Source: Chitinophagaceae bacterium (GTDB taxonomy: Bacteria; Bacteroidota; Bacteroidia; Chitinophagales; Chitinophagaceae). From it: a DNA stretch of 64,000 nt. The stretch covers positions 1-64,000 of the forward strand of contig CANFKC010000007.1 in assembly GCA_947447265.1 (NCBI GenBank). The letters run 5' to 3'. The notes beneath the pieces are model-generated. The model ran no database searches and was not told the origin of the DNA. It saw nothing but the letters and a program-made list of their open reading frames with translations. Both the position numbers and the translations under genes were made by a program. Positions within the stretch are counted from its first letter, which is position 1. Each line of letters opens with the position of its first letter. This document shows positions 7,483 to 15,706 of this stretch, one piece after another.

Positions 7483-8811
7483 ATGTTGTATGCAATGCAG
7501 GCTATCGCCTATACTGCGGCTATGCTGCTCATCTATGTATTGTTACTGCGCAATAAGGCGCATCATGCTTTAAGCAGAGCCTATTTATTATTGTGTGCGG
7601 CCTTGCCAATGGTGTTGCCACTACTGCACTTACCCCAAACATTTCAACAGCACTTAGCAGCACTGCCTGCACTAGGCTACAGTTTACCAGAGGTGAACGT
7701 CGGTAGATTGAGTGCAGGCACAGCCAGTATTGACACTGCCGGATTACCTTCATGGTTGGTTGCCTACTTGTTGGTGTCGCTGCTTTTTATTGTGGTTTAC
7801 AGTACGGGTTTGGTGCGCTTATTACTGACCATAAAAAATAGCAACACACACATTAATGGCAGCAATACTCTGGTGTTGAATACGGGTTTTGGTCCGGGTA
7901 GTTTTGGTAAGTATATCTTCTTTCCGGGCACTGAGGTAGATGGTGTGATATTGGCGCACGAAGAGGCGCATATCTGCATGTATCATAGCTTTGATATTGT
8001 GCTGCTCAGTTTAGTGCAGGCTATGTGCTGGCCTAATATTTTTCTCTACCTCATAAAGAAGGAACTCAAAGAAGTTCATGAATTTCAGGCTGATGAGGCG
8101 GTGCATGCTGATGCCGAAACCTATACTGCATTGATACTATCAGCAACTTTTAATACCACTCCTGTAGCGCTTATGCATTCATTCATTAACCATCCCATAA
8201 AACGCAGAATTATGATGTTAAGAAAAAATGGTTCGGGCTCGCCAATGAGGGCCTTAGTGCAGGTTACTGCTGCAGTAATATTACTCTCTTCGGTTGCAGT
8301 TATTGCGCAAACCAAGAAAGCGAGGCCAGCTAAAGCCGCAACTTCGCAAAAGGAAACGGTTAACCCGGATAATCAGAAAGAACCGGAGACGGCAGTGTCG
8401 CCTGCAAACAACCGGGGAAATGACTTGCCGAGTTTGCAAAGAAGCAAGCGCGTTGCTAATAGTAGTAATAAAAGCGAGGGTACAACAGGTGGCGTTAGTG
8501 CAACTGGAGTTCGCTCATTTGTAGATAGTATGCCTGTTTTTAAAGGCGATATGGGAAGTTTTCTTTCTAAGGAAATCCGTTATCCTGCCTACGCCAGAAA
8601 AAATAAAATTGAGGGTAAGGTGTTAGTTAAGTTTATAGTGTCAAAGACAGGCAAGGTCATTGCTCCGGAAGTTGTTAAGTCGCCCGATACTTCTTTATCG
8701 AGGGCTGCACTGGAGGCAGTTAACAAGATGCCAGACTGGCAAGCTGGCTACACAAGTGACGGAACTAAAGTTGACGTTTACATGTATCAACCCATTTTAT
8801 TTAGTTTGTAA
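7483..8811 (+). CDS. BlaR1-like M56 peptidase fused to TonB C-terminal domain
   Basis: The 442-aa protein begins with membrane helices (residues about 5-50 and 92-115). Then follows the M56 gluzincin domain with HEEAH (His159, Glu160, His163), and the downstream Glu of KEVHEFQADEAV as likely third zinc ligand. A further helix (about 250-270) leads to a low-complexity Lys/Pro/Asn linker and a TonB_C domain over the last 95 residues (IRYPAYARKNKIEGKVLVKF, ending YQPILFSL). There is no penicillin-binding sensor domain. It probably signals to the BlaI-like repressor encoded 6 bp upstream. The TonB-like tail is periplasmic and may interact with the envelope. Confidence 0.88.
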   Translation: MLYAMQAIAYTAAMLLIYVLLLRNKAHHALSRAYLLLCAALPMVLPLLHLPQTFQQHLAALPALGYSLPEVNVGRLSAGTASIDTAGLPSWLVAYLLVSLLFIVVYSTGLVRLLLTIKNSNTHINGSNTLVLNTGFGPGSFGKYIFFPGTEVDGVILAHEEAHICMYHSFDIVLLSLVQAMCWPNIFLYLIKKELKEVHEFQADEAVHADAETYTALILSATFNTTPVALMHSFINHPIKRRIMMLRKNGSGSPMRALVQVTAAVILLSSVAVIAQTKKARPAKAATSQKETVNPDNQKEPETAVSPANNRGNDLPSLQRSKRVANSSNKSEGTTGGVSATGVRSFVDSMPVFKGDMGSFLSKEIRYPAYARKNKIEGKVLVKFIVSKTGKVIAPEVVKSPDTSLSRAALEAVNKMPDWQAGYTSDGTKVDVYMYQPILFSL

Positions 8812-8905
8812 ATTCTAATACCGTGCAATCTGCTGTTGTTATTCTGAATATATATACCCGCTAATAAGGGATGGCTTAACATTTCTTACAATTGTTTTTC
8901 TTTCG

Positions 8906-8929
8906 CGAGCCTCTTTATTTAGGGGCTCG
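8906..8929 (+). terminator. Rho-independent terminator of the blaI-blaR1 operon
   Basis: CGAGCC and GGCTCG form a stem extended inwards by a few weaker pairs, followed by six T. It lies about 95 bp after the blaR1-like stop. Confidence 0.8.
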
Positions 8930-8987
8930 TTTTTTATTGCTAAGGCATAATTAAAGGATTGACAAACGTGCTGCTGTAAAATGTTCC

Positions 8988-9005
8988 GCCAATCAGGAGA
9001 TTGGC
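8988..9005. repeat. Short stem-loop repeat
   Basis: GCCAATC and GATTGGC are perfect inverted arms around AGGA, with no T-run after them. Together with the following GC-rich CGAGGCGACGTAGTCGGAG segment this looks like a dispersed intergenic palindrome. Confidence 0.5.
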
Positions 9006-9063
9006 TTCCGAGGCGACGTAGTCGGAGACATACGCCAAGCTTGTACTACATTGAAAACAAAAA

Positions 9064-9087
9064 TCCCGCACTTTAGATGGTGCGGGA
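9064..9087 (-). terminator. Rho-independent terminator of the first DUF1573 gene
   Basis: TCCCGCAC and GTGCGGGA form a perfect 8-bp stem around an 8-nt loop. On the minus strand it is followed by TTTTTG. It lies 25 bp beyond the stop at 9113. Confidence 0.85.
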
Positions 9088-9112
9088 CTTCTTATGTTAT
9101 TTTAATTATCGC

Positions 9113-9580
9113 TTAGTGTTTAGCCGGTGCAGCAGCCTTGTCGGTATTTTCTATCGCCAGGCCTTTTATGTGTATCGGGTAGCGCTGATCGGGACCGGCA
9201 TTGGTTGCATTAGAAAGGATAGAAACATCTTTCAGGAAGTTGCCATGCTGTTCGTCTGTTTTCAAGCCCACTTTTATGTGGCCTTTCTTGCCCGGCATAA
9301 CCGGCATCTTATCCCAGCCTGATTTTGCATTTTCAAATTCTACACTGGTGCAACCACAGGAAGGGTTGATATCCCTGATAACCAGTGGCTCTTTGCCTGT
9401 GTTGGTGAATTCAAAAATATAGTGCACAATAGGTCCCTTTTTCACTGAACCAAAGTCGTGGGTATCGCCACCTTTAAATGTAAGTACAGGGCCTTTTGCC
9501 TTTGCGGCTTTTTGCTGCGCAAGTAATGCCGGACTAAAGCCGGTGGCAATGCAAAGCAGAAGAACGATTACTTTTTTCAT
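9113..9580 (-). CDS. DUF1573 domain secreted protein
   Basis: The 155-aa product has a signal peptide (residues 1-21, ending LLAQ) and a single DUF1573 domain, an immunoglobulin-like beta sandwich with the family's DFGSVKKG, FEFTNTGKEPLVI and NPSCGCTSVEF segments. DUF1573 proteins are abundant in Bacteroidota and are exported to the periplasm or surface; their role is not established. The C-terminus ends in an Ala/Lys-rich tail and lacks a T9SS domain. A paralogue lies 172 bp upstream on the same strand (9753-10163). Confidence 0.85.
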   Translation of the reverse strand: MKKVIVLLLCIATGFSPALLAQQKAAKAKGPVLTFKGGDTHDFGSVKKGPIVHYIFEFTNTGKEPLVIRDINPSCGCTSVEFENAKSGWDKMPVMPGKKGHIKVGLKTDEQHGNFLKDVSILSNATNAGPDQRYPIHIKGLAIENTDKAAAPAKH

Positions 9581-9643
9581 TTTTTTATTGATGTGGTTTG
9601 ATAATTAAAATCAAGGTTGTTAACGTAAAGAAAAAAAGATGGG

Positions 9644-9691
9644 TCGCGCAAAGGCGCAATTCAGATGTCATTCAAGATTTAAGAGGCGCAA
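9644..9691. repeat. Dispersed repeat, copy 1
   Basis: TCGCGCAAAGGCGC (9644-9657) and AAGATTTAAGAGGCGCAA (9674-9691) recur, with one change in the second part, at 15557-15619. Both copies are intergenic. Confidence 0.6.
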
Positions 9692-9752
9692 CTAAAAGCG
9701 CTGAAAAAACCTAAGTTAATAACATTGTATTTAAAATATAAAATGTTGTAGG

Positions 9753-10163
9753 CTATTGCTCAACTGAATCTCCCTTCAGGTAAATCGTGTAACGTTTTTC
9801 GCCATTAGGTACTATAGCATTAGAGCGGATATAAACGCTTTTATTGAATACGCCAGTTAATTCAGAAGTTTTTACGCCGAGGGTAATGTGGCCTTTCTGA
9901 CCAGGCAATATTGGTTGTTTGTCCCATTCTACCTTAGTACAACTGCATGAAGGGGTAACATCCTGCACAATAAGTGGTTGCTTGCCTGTATTCACAAATT
10001 CAAAAGTGTGCTCGGCAACCGGGCCTTTCTTCACTTTACCAAAGTCGTAGGTATCGCCTTCTTTAAACTTAAAGTGAGGTGCATCAGGGTTTTTATCCTG
10101 CGCCATTACTGTTGCTGAAAATCCTGCGATAATGCAGATCAATGTCATCAATACTTTCTTCAT
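9753..10163 (-). CDS. DUF1573 domain secreted protein (paralogue)
   Basis: The 136-aa product has a signal peptide (residues 1-21, ending VMAQ) and one DUF1573 domain with DFGKVKKGP, FEFVNTGKQPLIVQDV and TPSCSCTKVEW. It is clearly homologous along its whole length to the product of 9113-9580 and lacks only that protein's short C-terminal tail. The pair arose by tandem duplication. Whether they share a transcript is unclear, because a dispersed repeat sits in the 172-bp gap. Confidence 0.85.
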   Translation of the reverse strand: MKKVLMTLICIIAGFSATVMAQDKNPDAPHFKFKEGDTYDFGKVKKGPVAEHTFEFVNTGKQPLIVQDVTPSCSCTKVEWDKQPILPGQKGHITLGVKTSELTGVFNKSVYIRSNAIVPNGEKRYTIYLKGDSVEQ

Positions 10164-10317
10164 AATTTTTGGTTTGTTTATAAGACCCGAAAATTACAAC
10201 CCGGGTTTGAAATATTTTGTTAAGAACTCAATTGTACTAATGCAAATGGTGTGCCACAAATTTATACCAAATTTTATGCCTTGCCAAGGATTAATTATAT
10301 TGCCATAAATCTACCTG

Positions 10318-10791
10318 ATGAATATACTTGATACCGAACTTGAACGGAGTAAGCAGCAATTAGCCAGCTATACTAACAGCCTTCAAAGAGCCAGGGCCGG
10401 ACTTTTATTGTTATTTACCATTGCCCTGTTGGTCACTGTTACGCCAGTAATTGACCAATATAAGGCATTGGGAGTTGGTCCTTCTACTGAAAGTATGGTG
10501 CTTATAGCACTTGTCCTGCTATTACTGGCTGTTACGGCTGGCAGTTATAAAAAGCCCTTTATTTGTTTAGCTATTCTGGCTTCAGTGATTATTATTAGCG
10601 TAGTTGTTTCGTTGATACTAATCATAACTATGGTAGCAGGGGCTAATGAGGTGTTTAACCTTATGCCTGTGCTATTTGTGCTGGTGGTTGGGGGTATAAT
10701 GGGCGCTTTGTTAATCAATAACACCCTTATCGCCAGAAAATACGAAAAGTTAAGTGCACTGCTCAATAGTCAGTTAGCGGAGCTAGATTAG
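10318..10791 (+). CDS. Small membrane protein, tandem paralogue 1 of 3
   Basis: I do not recognise this family. The 157-aa product has a charged amphipathic N-terminus (about 1-25), four predicted membrane segments (around residues 26-46, 60-78, 82-108 and 115-137) and a short coiled-coil-like tail (ARKYEKLSALLNSQLAELD). The segment GSYKKPFICLAI between helices 2 and 3 recurs in the two following genes, showing that the three are tandem paralogues. The gap to the next gene is 36 bp, so an operon is likely. Confidence 0.7.
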   Translation: MNILDTELERSKQQLASYTNSLQRARAGLLLLFTIALLVTVTPVIDQYKALGVGPSTESMVLIALVLLLLAVTAGSYKKPFICLAILASVIIISVVVSLILIITMVAGANEVFNLMPVLFVLVVGGIMGALLINNTLIARKYEKLSALLNSQLAELD

Positions 10792-10827
10792 GACGGTGTT
10801 TGATTCTGATAATTTTATTTTCAAGAG

Positions 10828-11307
10828 ATGGATATACTCAATATAGATCAGCACGCTAATCAGTTGCTGATCAAAAAATACCGGAGACAGATAAACACTG
10901 CAAGAATTATTATTTTTATACTGATAGCCTTTGCGCTTTTAGGTAGCTCACAAAGTGAATACCAGCAAAATACCGGGCTGATCAGAATTGTTATTTTTAT
11001 GGTATTTCTTGCAGTAAACATTCTGGGTTACAAATGGCCATTCGCGAGTTTACTGACGTTTACTATTTTGTTTGTTTTTGCTTTTGCAGCTATGATAACG
11101 AGCAGGTTGTATATGATCATGTATGATAATGGCATGGCGTCTATTGCCTTTGGTATTTTAACTATAGCTATCCAGGGGGCCTATTTGTATTATATGGTGC
11201 GATGCACGGCAGGCAGATGCGAAAAAATACCAGCGACTGCTGAAAGACATGAAGCAAAGCGCAGCTGCGGGTTTATAAATTGCCCGGAGGTAGTATCGCG
11301 CTATTAA
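10828..11307 (+). CDS. Small membrane protein, tandem paralogue 2 of 3 (3' end frameshifted)
   Basis: As read, the product is 159 aa with four membrane segments and the family's GYKWPFASLLTF motif, but its last 30 or so residues (from about VRCTAGRCEK) look unlike its paralogues. From about 11202 the +1 frame instead encodes ARQADAKKYQRLLKDMKQ and stops at 11276-11278. That matches the KYEKLSALL and RYELLKQAL tails of the neighbouring paralogues. A single extra base near 11200 would explain this. It may be a real recent mutation or a sequencing error. No function is known. Confidence 0.65.
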   Translation: MDILNIDQHANQLLIKKYRRQINTARIIIFILIAFALLGSSQSEYQQNTGLIRIVIFMVFLAVNILGYKWPFASLLTFTILFVFAFAAMITSRLYMIMYDNGMASIAFGILTIAIQGAYLYYMVRCTAGRCEKIPATAERHEAKRSCGFINCPEVVSRY

Positions 11308-11335
11308 TTCAATTGTTATTTTCTAAATCAAGTGT

Positions 11336-11764
11336 ATGGCTATTTTTGATACAGAATCGAATGAAGAGCAGAAAGAGTTGAAGAGGCTCGGGACCTGGAT
11401 GCTGGTGGCCAGGATCATTTTGTTTGTGATGGTTTCACTTGGAGTGCTTGCGACGGTTGCCTGGATGGGCACGTCAAGTGTCCGCCAAATAGTAAGTTCT
11501 GCTGTTTTGCTGGCACTAACGATGTCCAGTTATAAGAAGCCCTATATTTCATTCCTTGCCATTACCATCATGTATGTTCTGGAGGATGTATACAATCTCT
11601 GGACCGGGTATGCATTATACAAAGTTCTGCCTGTTGCATTTATTTTTGGCCTGGTAATAAATCTAAGCATATTCTTCCTGTTTGTAGTAATGACCGGTAA
11701 GGCAAAGCGATACGAGTTATTAAAACAAGCGTTGGAAAATAGCAATAGTGCGATTGAAGATTAG
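11336..11764 (+). CDS. Small membrane protein, tandem paralogue 3 of 3
   Basis: The 142-aa product has a charged N-terminus (NEEQKELKRLG), four membrane segments, the shared SYKKPYISFLAI motif and a charged helical tail (KRYELLKQALENSNSAIED). It begins 28 bp after the previous paralogue and is probably the last gene of a three-gene operon. The family is not one I recognise. The even spacing and shared plan suggest subunits of one membrane assembly or simple tandem amplification. Confidence 0.7.
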   Translation: MAIFDTESNEEQKELKRLGTWMLVARIILFVMVSLGVLATVAWMGTSSVRQIVSSAVLLALTMSSYKKPYISFLAITIMYVLEDVYNLWTGYALYKVLPVAFIFGLVINLSIFFLFVVMTGKAKRYELLKQALENSNSAIED

Positions 11765-11840
11765 GTCTACTCTGCCGGCAATCCGGTAGTTAAGTGTATG
11801 ATAATTGCCACGGCCATTACGCCTTGGATAGGTTAGACAG

Positions 11841-11910
11841 CAAATTTCGGCATGCAGATTTAAACGCAAAGAGCGCGGAGTGTTCGCAAAGAAGGCGCTA
11901 AGTCAACGAG
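11841..11910. repeat. 70-bp dispersed repeat, copy 1
   Basis: The segment starting CAAATTTCGG and ending AAGTCAACGAG aligns without gaps to 23586-23655. The core GTTCGCAAAGAAGGCGC differs little between copies, and 40 of the last 48 positions agree. Both copies are intergenic. Confidence 0.7.
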
Positions 11911-12080
11911 ATGTATGCCGAGTTTTGATATCCCTTTGGTGTAAGTTGCTGTTGAAAAAACATGCTAATCGCATAGCTATAGCAGAGGTATAATTGAGCC
12001 TGTTAAGAGGGTAGATGGCCCTTAGCCCTTAGCTATGTTACAGGCTTTATGACTCTTTTCGCGGTAACATCCGAAACTAA

Positions 12081-12107
12081 ACAGGAGCAGCTTGGGGCTG
12101 CTCCTGT
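12081..12107. terminator. Bidirectional hairpin terminator
   Basis: ACAGGAGCAGC and GCTGCTCCTGT form a perfect 11-bp stem around TTGGG, with TTTT to the right and a short A-rich run to the left. It lies between the membrane-paralogue operon and the convergent deoxyhypusine-synthase-like gene and could serve both. Confidence 0.75.
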
Positions 12108-12132
12108 TTTATGCTTTAGTTTCTTTTCCAAA

Positions 12133-13107
12133 TTACCAGCCCAGCAAATATGCAAATATCAGCGGAGCGACAATTGTTGCATCACTTTCTACGATGAACT
12201 TAGGGGTGTGGATGTCTAATTTGCCCCATGTAATTTTCTCATTAGGCACGGCACCACTGTACGAACCGTAAGATGTGGTACTGTCACTTATCTGGCAGAA
12301 ATAGCTCCAGAAAGGAACATCATGCCACTCGAGGTCCTGGTACATCATAGGTACTACGCAAATAGGGAAATCACCTGCAATACCACCACCAATCTGGAAG
12401 AAGCCTACGCCCTTGCCAGATGAGTTAGCGCGGTACCATTCTGTAAGCCACATCATGTACTCAATACCACTCTTCATAGTACTTGGTACCAGCTCGCCCT
12501 TAATGCAATAAGATGCGAAGATGTTGCCCATCGTGCTGTCTTCCCAACCCGGAACAATTATAGGGATATTCTTTTCAGCGGCGGCAATCATCCAGCTGTG
12601 CTTAGTGTCAATTTCATAATGCTCGCTCATTACGCCACTGAGCAATAATTTGTACATGTACTCATGCGGGAAATAGCGTTCGCCTTTGTCCTGCGCATCT
12701 TTCCATATTTTGTAGATGTGCTTCTGTATGCGACGGAAAGCTTCTTCTTCAGGTATGCAGGTATCGGTAACGCGGTTAAAGCCACCTTCCAGCAATTCGA
12801 ACTCCTGTTCAGGGGTAAGGTCGCGGTAGTTAGGTACGCGCTTGTAGTGTGTATGCGCTACAAGGTTCATGATATCTTCTTCCAGGTTGGCACCGGTGCA
12901 GCTGATGATGGCTACTTTATCCTGGCGTATCATTTCAGCGAATGAAATGCCGAGTTCCGCAGTACTCATGGCACCTGCGAGAGAAACCAGCATTTTGCCA
13001 CCTTCCAGCAGGTGTGTTTCATAGCCTTTGGCGGCATCAACAAGAGCAGCCGCATTAAAGTGGCGGTAGTGGTGCTGAATAAACTGTGATATTGGTCCTT
13101 TGTTCAT
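12133..13107 (-). CDS. Deoxyhypusine synthase-like protein
   Basis: The 324-aa product is homologous to deoxyhypusine synthase over its full length, including the GANLEEDIMN and FFQIGGGIAGDFP segments and the ITWGKLD motif, whose Lys296 corresponds to the catalytic lysine of the eukaryotic enzyme. Bacteria lack eIF5A, and bacterial members are generally thought to act on free polyamines, for example as homospermidine synthases that use spermidine or putrescine with NAD. The true substrate here is not shown by the sequence. A TACCTTTG -7 element lies 25 bp before the start. It is transcribed alone. Confidence 0.85.
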   Translation of the reverse strand: MNKGPISQFIQHHYRHFNAAALVDAAKGYETHLLEGGKMLVSLAGAMSTAELGISFAEMIRQDKVAIISCTGANLEEDIMNLVAHTHYKRVPNYRDLTPEQEFELLEGGFNRVTDTCIPEEEAFRRIQKHIYKIWKDAQDKGERYFPHEYMYKLLLSGVMSEHYEIDTKHSWMIAAAEKNIPIIVPGWEDSTMGNIFASYCIKGELVPSTMKSGIEYMMWLTEWYRANSSGKGVGFFQIGGGIAGDFPICVVPMMYQDLEWHDVPFWSYFCQISDSTTSYGSYSGAVPNEKITWGKLDIHTPKFIVESDATIVAPLIFAYLLGW

Positions 13108-13495
13108 TATTAATGTTTATAATTTCAGCCGCAAAGGTAAGGTATCGGTCTGAAAATTTATGTTGTGCAACCGGAAGGTATTGGGTGACCAGTACTTTGA
13201 ATAGCCACCGCCCTCAGGCCGTGGTGGAAAGTATCATTCACATTGTCTTTAGCCGAAACGCCCTTGGCGGAAATTTGGCTAAAGCCGGTATAGCATGCGC
13301 CGGCGTCCACGGGCTAAAGCCGCGTGGCAATTGGGCGCTACTCCCTTTTGACTCAACGGAGAATTCAGTCGAGCCAAATTGTGCGATTGAGCCATTGCGC
13401 AATTGAGCCATTACAGAAAGAGATATTACCAAATAGTTAAGTCTGTTTTTAGATGCGTGCAATCCCGATTCTGTCCTTAATTTTGTTAAGTAATT
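13108..13495. other. Divergent intergenic region with REP-like hairpins
   Basis: This 388-bp region holds the TACCTTTG element of the deoxyhypusine-synthase-like gene (13132-13139) and several short palindromes built on GGCTAAAGCC and CCACGGGCTAAAGCC, which resemble dispersed extragenic repeats. I see no gene. Confidence 0.6.
13132..13139 (-). promoter_or_regulatory. -7 promoter element (TACCTTTG)
   Basis: On the minus strand TACCTTTG matches the Bacteroidota -7 consensus TAnnTTTG and lies 25 bp before the start of the deoxyhypusine-synthase-like gene. The same octamer precedes gltA, metH, purF, rpmI and uppS in this window. Confidence 0.6.
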
Positions 13496-14143
13496 ATGGT
13501 TAATTACAATTTCATAGATACCGGACCACCGGTACACGCAGAACAAAGAAAATCCGGTAGCAAAAAACTTCTAAATCTTACGCCAGTAAGTAAACGACCG
13601 GGAAGCCCACCACGATACGAAGAGCAATCGCCACCTTCATTTTTTGAACCGGGCAACAGAGTGAGATGGTTGCTGCTTTTATTGCCATTTTGCTACACAG
13701 CGTACCGCTACAATGAAATATCACCCTTATCCCTTTCTACTACACACTTTCCAGAGTTTTACGCTCTCTTTTCAATCTGCTGCGCACTTACAACTTACCT
13801 CGCGCTCCAAGCAAAACGCAGGAAATTAACTAACCTGCTCTACACCGAACCAACAGCCTATTATCTTGAAAAAATAAGGCGGGGTTACAACAAACTAACC
13901 AATACCACTTTCACATCGCTTCTTTGCATAGCAACCGGGATAGCCAAAGCAATACAAGAATATATAGCAGGCAACAATGCCGCTTTCGAAATAAGTTCCA
14001 CGCTTACTGCTACGCTGATTTTCCTTCTCCTCTACAAGGCGCACAGCTACAACAAATGCCTGGCTGCACATGGCAGTGAACAGCCGCCCACCCAAGGAAT
14101 AACAACCACAATTTTTAACCTTAAAAACATAAATTATGAATGA
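13496..14143 (+). CDS. Membrane protein, shortened paralogue of the Gly/Cys-tailed neighbour
   Basis: The 215-aa product has a Pro/Lys-rich N-terminus and four membrane segments. Its segments EFYALFSICCALTTYLALQ and GIAKAIQEYIAGNN line up with DFLAFYAMLGVTTIITTVLL and GIALARLIQGIANGK in the next gene. It therefore corresponds to the membrane half of that larger protein, without the N-terminal domain and the glycine/cysteine tail. It overlaps the next gene by 8 bp, which implies translational coupling and a joint role, possibly a heteromeric complex. The function is unknown. Confidence 0.7.
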   Translation: MVNYNFIDTGPPVHAEQRKSGSKKLLNLTPVSKRPGSPPRYEEQSPPSFFEPGNRVRWLLLLLPFCYTAYRYNEISPLSLSTTHFPEFYALFSICCALTTYLALQAKRRKLTNLLYTEPTAYYLEKIRRGYNKLTNTTFTSLLCIATGIAKAIQEYIAGNNAAFEISSTLTATLIFLLLYKAHSYNKCLAAHGSEQPPTQGITTTIFNLKNINYE

Positions 14144-15539
14144 AACAAAACAACGAGATTATCTCGAAGACCCGCTATGGGCAAGGATAAGCGAATATCC
14201 TTTTGATGACCCGAACGCCAGCTATCCGTTCTCCGAAAAGCTTGTGGACGAGCAATTCTGGCTAACCAGTTTTACCGCAAGGGTGCTGGATGAGTACCGA
14301 AAGTTCATCTACCTCTGCTGCATCAACCCGAAAGGTGCATCGCCTTCAAAAAAGATAGATGAAGCATGGCATCTGCACCTTACCTACACAGTCGACTACT
14401 GGCAAAGATTCTGTAAGGAAACGCTCGAGCAGGAAATACACCACTACCCATCGACTGGTGGCGACGTTCAAAAGGAAAAGTACGATAACTTATACCGGGA
14501 CACTTTAAAGTTATACGAACAGGTTTTCAAGGCACAGCCACCGGCCGATATCTGGGACCAGCCACCGGGACTTGACTTACCTGCAGATGTGGTATATGAT
14601 GGCATGTTTTCGTTGAAGAAGCATAAACTTAAATACCTGCTGCTTTTACCATTACTTATTATAGGTATCCTCTTCAGGACGGTTAATCCCTTTGCGCTGG
14701 CAGGGCCCGATTTCCTTGCATTCTACGCCATGTTAGGGGTGACAACCATAATAACCACAGTACTGCTGATCAACGTAAAGAAACAGCGACTTAGTCAGGT
14801 GCTAAACAGGTTGCTGGAGGTGACAGATAAGTTCGACCTTGCTTACCTTGCGGGCGGCAGAGACAGATTTATACTGAGCTGCTTGTGTGACCTTATTGAA
14901 ACTGGTTACCTCACCTACATAGAAAACGGCAGGTACCACCTATCAGATAACTTCAGAGATGCAACGCATAATCCGGCAACGAAATACCTGCATGCACTTG
15001 AAAACGAAGAGCACTACACTTTACCACAATTGGTCGCTTTCTTTACACAGGCGTATAACGCAACAGCAACGCGGTTCAGTGGGCTGGTTTCCAGGTTTTA
15101 CAAAACTGACCTAACCCTTATACTACCAGCGGTGACATCAGGCATTGCACTTGCAAGATTGATACAGGGTATAGCAAACGGAAAGCCGGTGGACTTTCTG
15201 TTGATGATGTCTGTGGCATTTGTTTTTGTAGCGGTAATGGTGCATAAGTTCAACGATTTTCACAACGCTTTCCGCAGTGTACTGGACAGGAATACGGTAA
15301 CGGAAATGACCAGCATTGATAGTAAGGGGCTTGATGTAATATTTGCGGGTATGTATGGGCTGGCTGGTATAATAGCAGCGGAGCAACTGGTGTACGTTTA
15401 CGGTATACTGGATAGAAAGCCAGAGAGTGGCTTATTCAGCTACTCGGGAGGTGATGGCGGAGGTTGCGGAAGTGGTGGTGGTTGCGGCGGCGGAGGTTGT
15501 GGTGGTGGTTGCGGAGGATGTGGTGGAGGTGGGGATTGA
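14136..15539 (+). CDS. Membrane protein with WHLHLTYTxDYW domain and Gly/Cys-rich tail
   Basis: The 467-aa product has three parts. The N-terminal soluble domain (about 1-140) contains DEAWHLHLTYTVDYWQRFC, a hallmark of glycine-rich-domain proteins. The middle (about 165-420) has several membrane helices separated by a roughly 100-aa soluble segment. The last 30 residues are almost purely Gly and Cys in CGGGCGG-type repeats. The layout matches bacterial proteins annotated with the TIGR04222 domain, whose role is not known. The Cys-rich tail could bind metal or form disulphides. It is coupled by an 8-bp overlap to the shortened paralogue upstream. Confidence 0.75.
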   Translation: MNETKQRDYLEDPLWARISEYPFDDPNASYPFSEKLVDEQFWLTSFTARVLDEYRKFIYLCCINPKGASPSKKIDEAWHLHLTYTVDYWQRFCKETLEQEIHHYPSTGGDVQKEKYDNLYRDTLKLYEQVFKAQPPADIWDQPPGLDLPADVVYDGMFSLKKHKLKYLLLLPLLIIGILFRTVNPFALAGPDFLAFYAMLGVTTIITTVLLINVKKQRLSQVLNRLLEVTDKFDLAYLAGGRDRFILSCLCDLIETGYLTYIENGRYHLSDNFRDATHNPATKYLHALENEEHYTLPQLVAFFTQAYNATATRFSGLVSRFYKTDLTLILPAVTSGIALARLIQGIANGKPVDFLLMMSVAFVFVAVMVHKFNDFHNAFRSVLDRNTVTEMTSIDSKGLDVIFAGMYGLAGIIAAEQLVYVYGILDRKPESGLFSYSGGDGGGCGSGGGCGGGGCGGGCGGCGGGGD

Positions 15540-15556
15540 TGGTGCTGTCCTAAGTT

Positions 15557-15619
15557 TCGCGCAAAGGCGCCAAGCCGCATGTACTATTTGGTGCAAAGCT
15601 CAAGATGTAAGAGGCGCAA
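15557..15619. repeat. Dispersed repeat, copy 2
   Basis: TCGCGCAAAGGCGC (15557-15570) and AAGATGTAAGAGGCGCAA (15602-15619) repeat the two blocks found at 9644-9691, with a longer spacer. Confidence 0.6.
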
Positions 15620-15706
15620 TGTGAGTATGCACTATAGATTATACTACTTGTAAACGAAAGTCGATTAGTTTTTTGATGATCATCCCGAGCGGATGATTTT
15701 TTGTTT

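Larger units (their letters stand above)
8812..9112. other. Intergenic region with two terminators and a palindrome
   Basis: This 301-bp stretch lies between convergent genes. It holds the blaR1 terminator (8906-8929), an 18-bp stem-loop repeat (8988-9005) and the terminator of the DUF1573 gene (9064-9087). No gene is seen. Confidence 0.7.
11765..12132. other. Intergenic region with dispersed repeat and shared terminator
   Basis: This 368-bp region between convergent genes contains a 70-bp dispersed repeat (11841-11910), a hairpin terminator (12081-12107) and otherwise unassigned sequence. No gene is seen. Confidence 0.6.

Noticed and set aside
8296-8524. Arg/Lys-rich 76-codon frame
   Set aside because: It overlaps the low-complexity linker of the BlaR1-like gene in another frame.
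15427-15624. Val/Glu-rich 65-codon frame
   Set aside because: It is an out-of-frame reading of the Gly/Cys-rich repeat region of the upstream gene.
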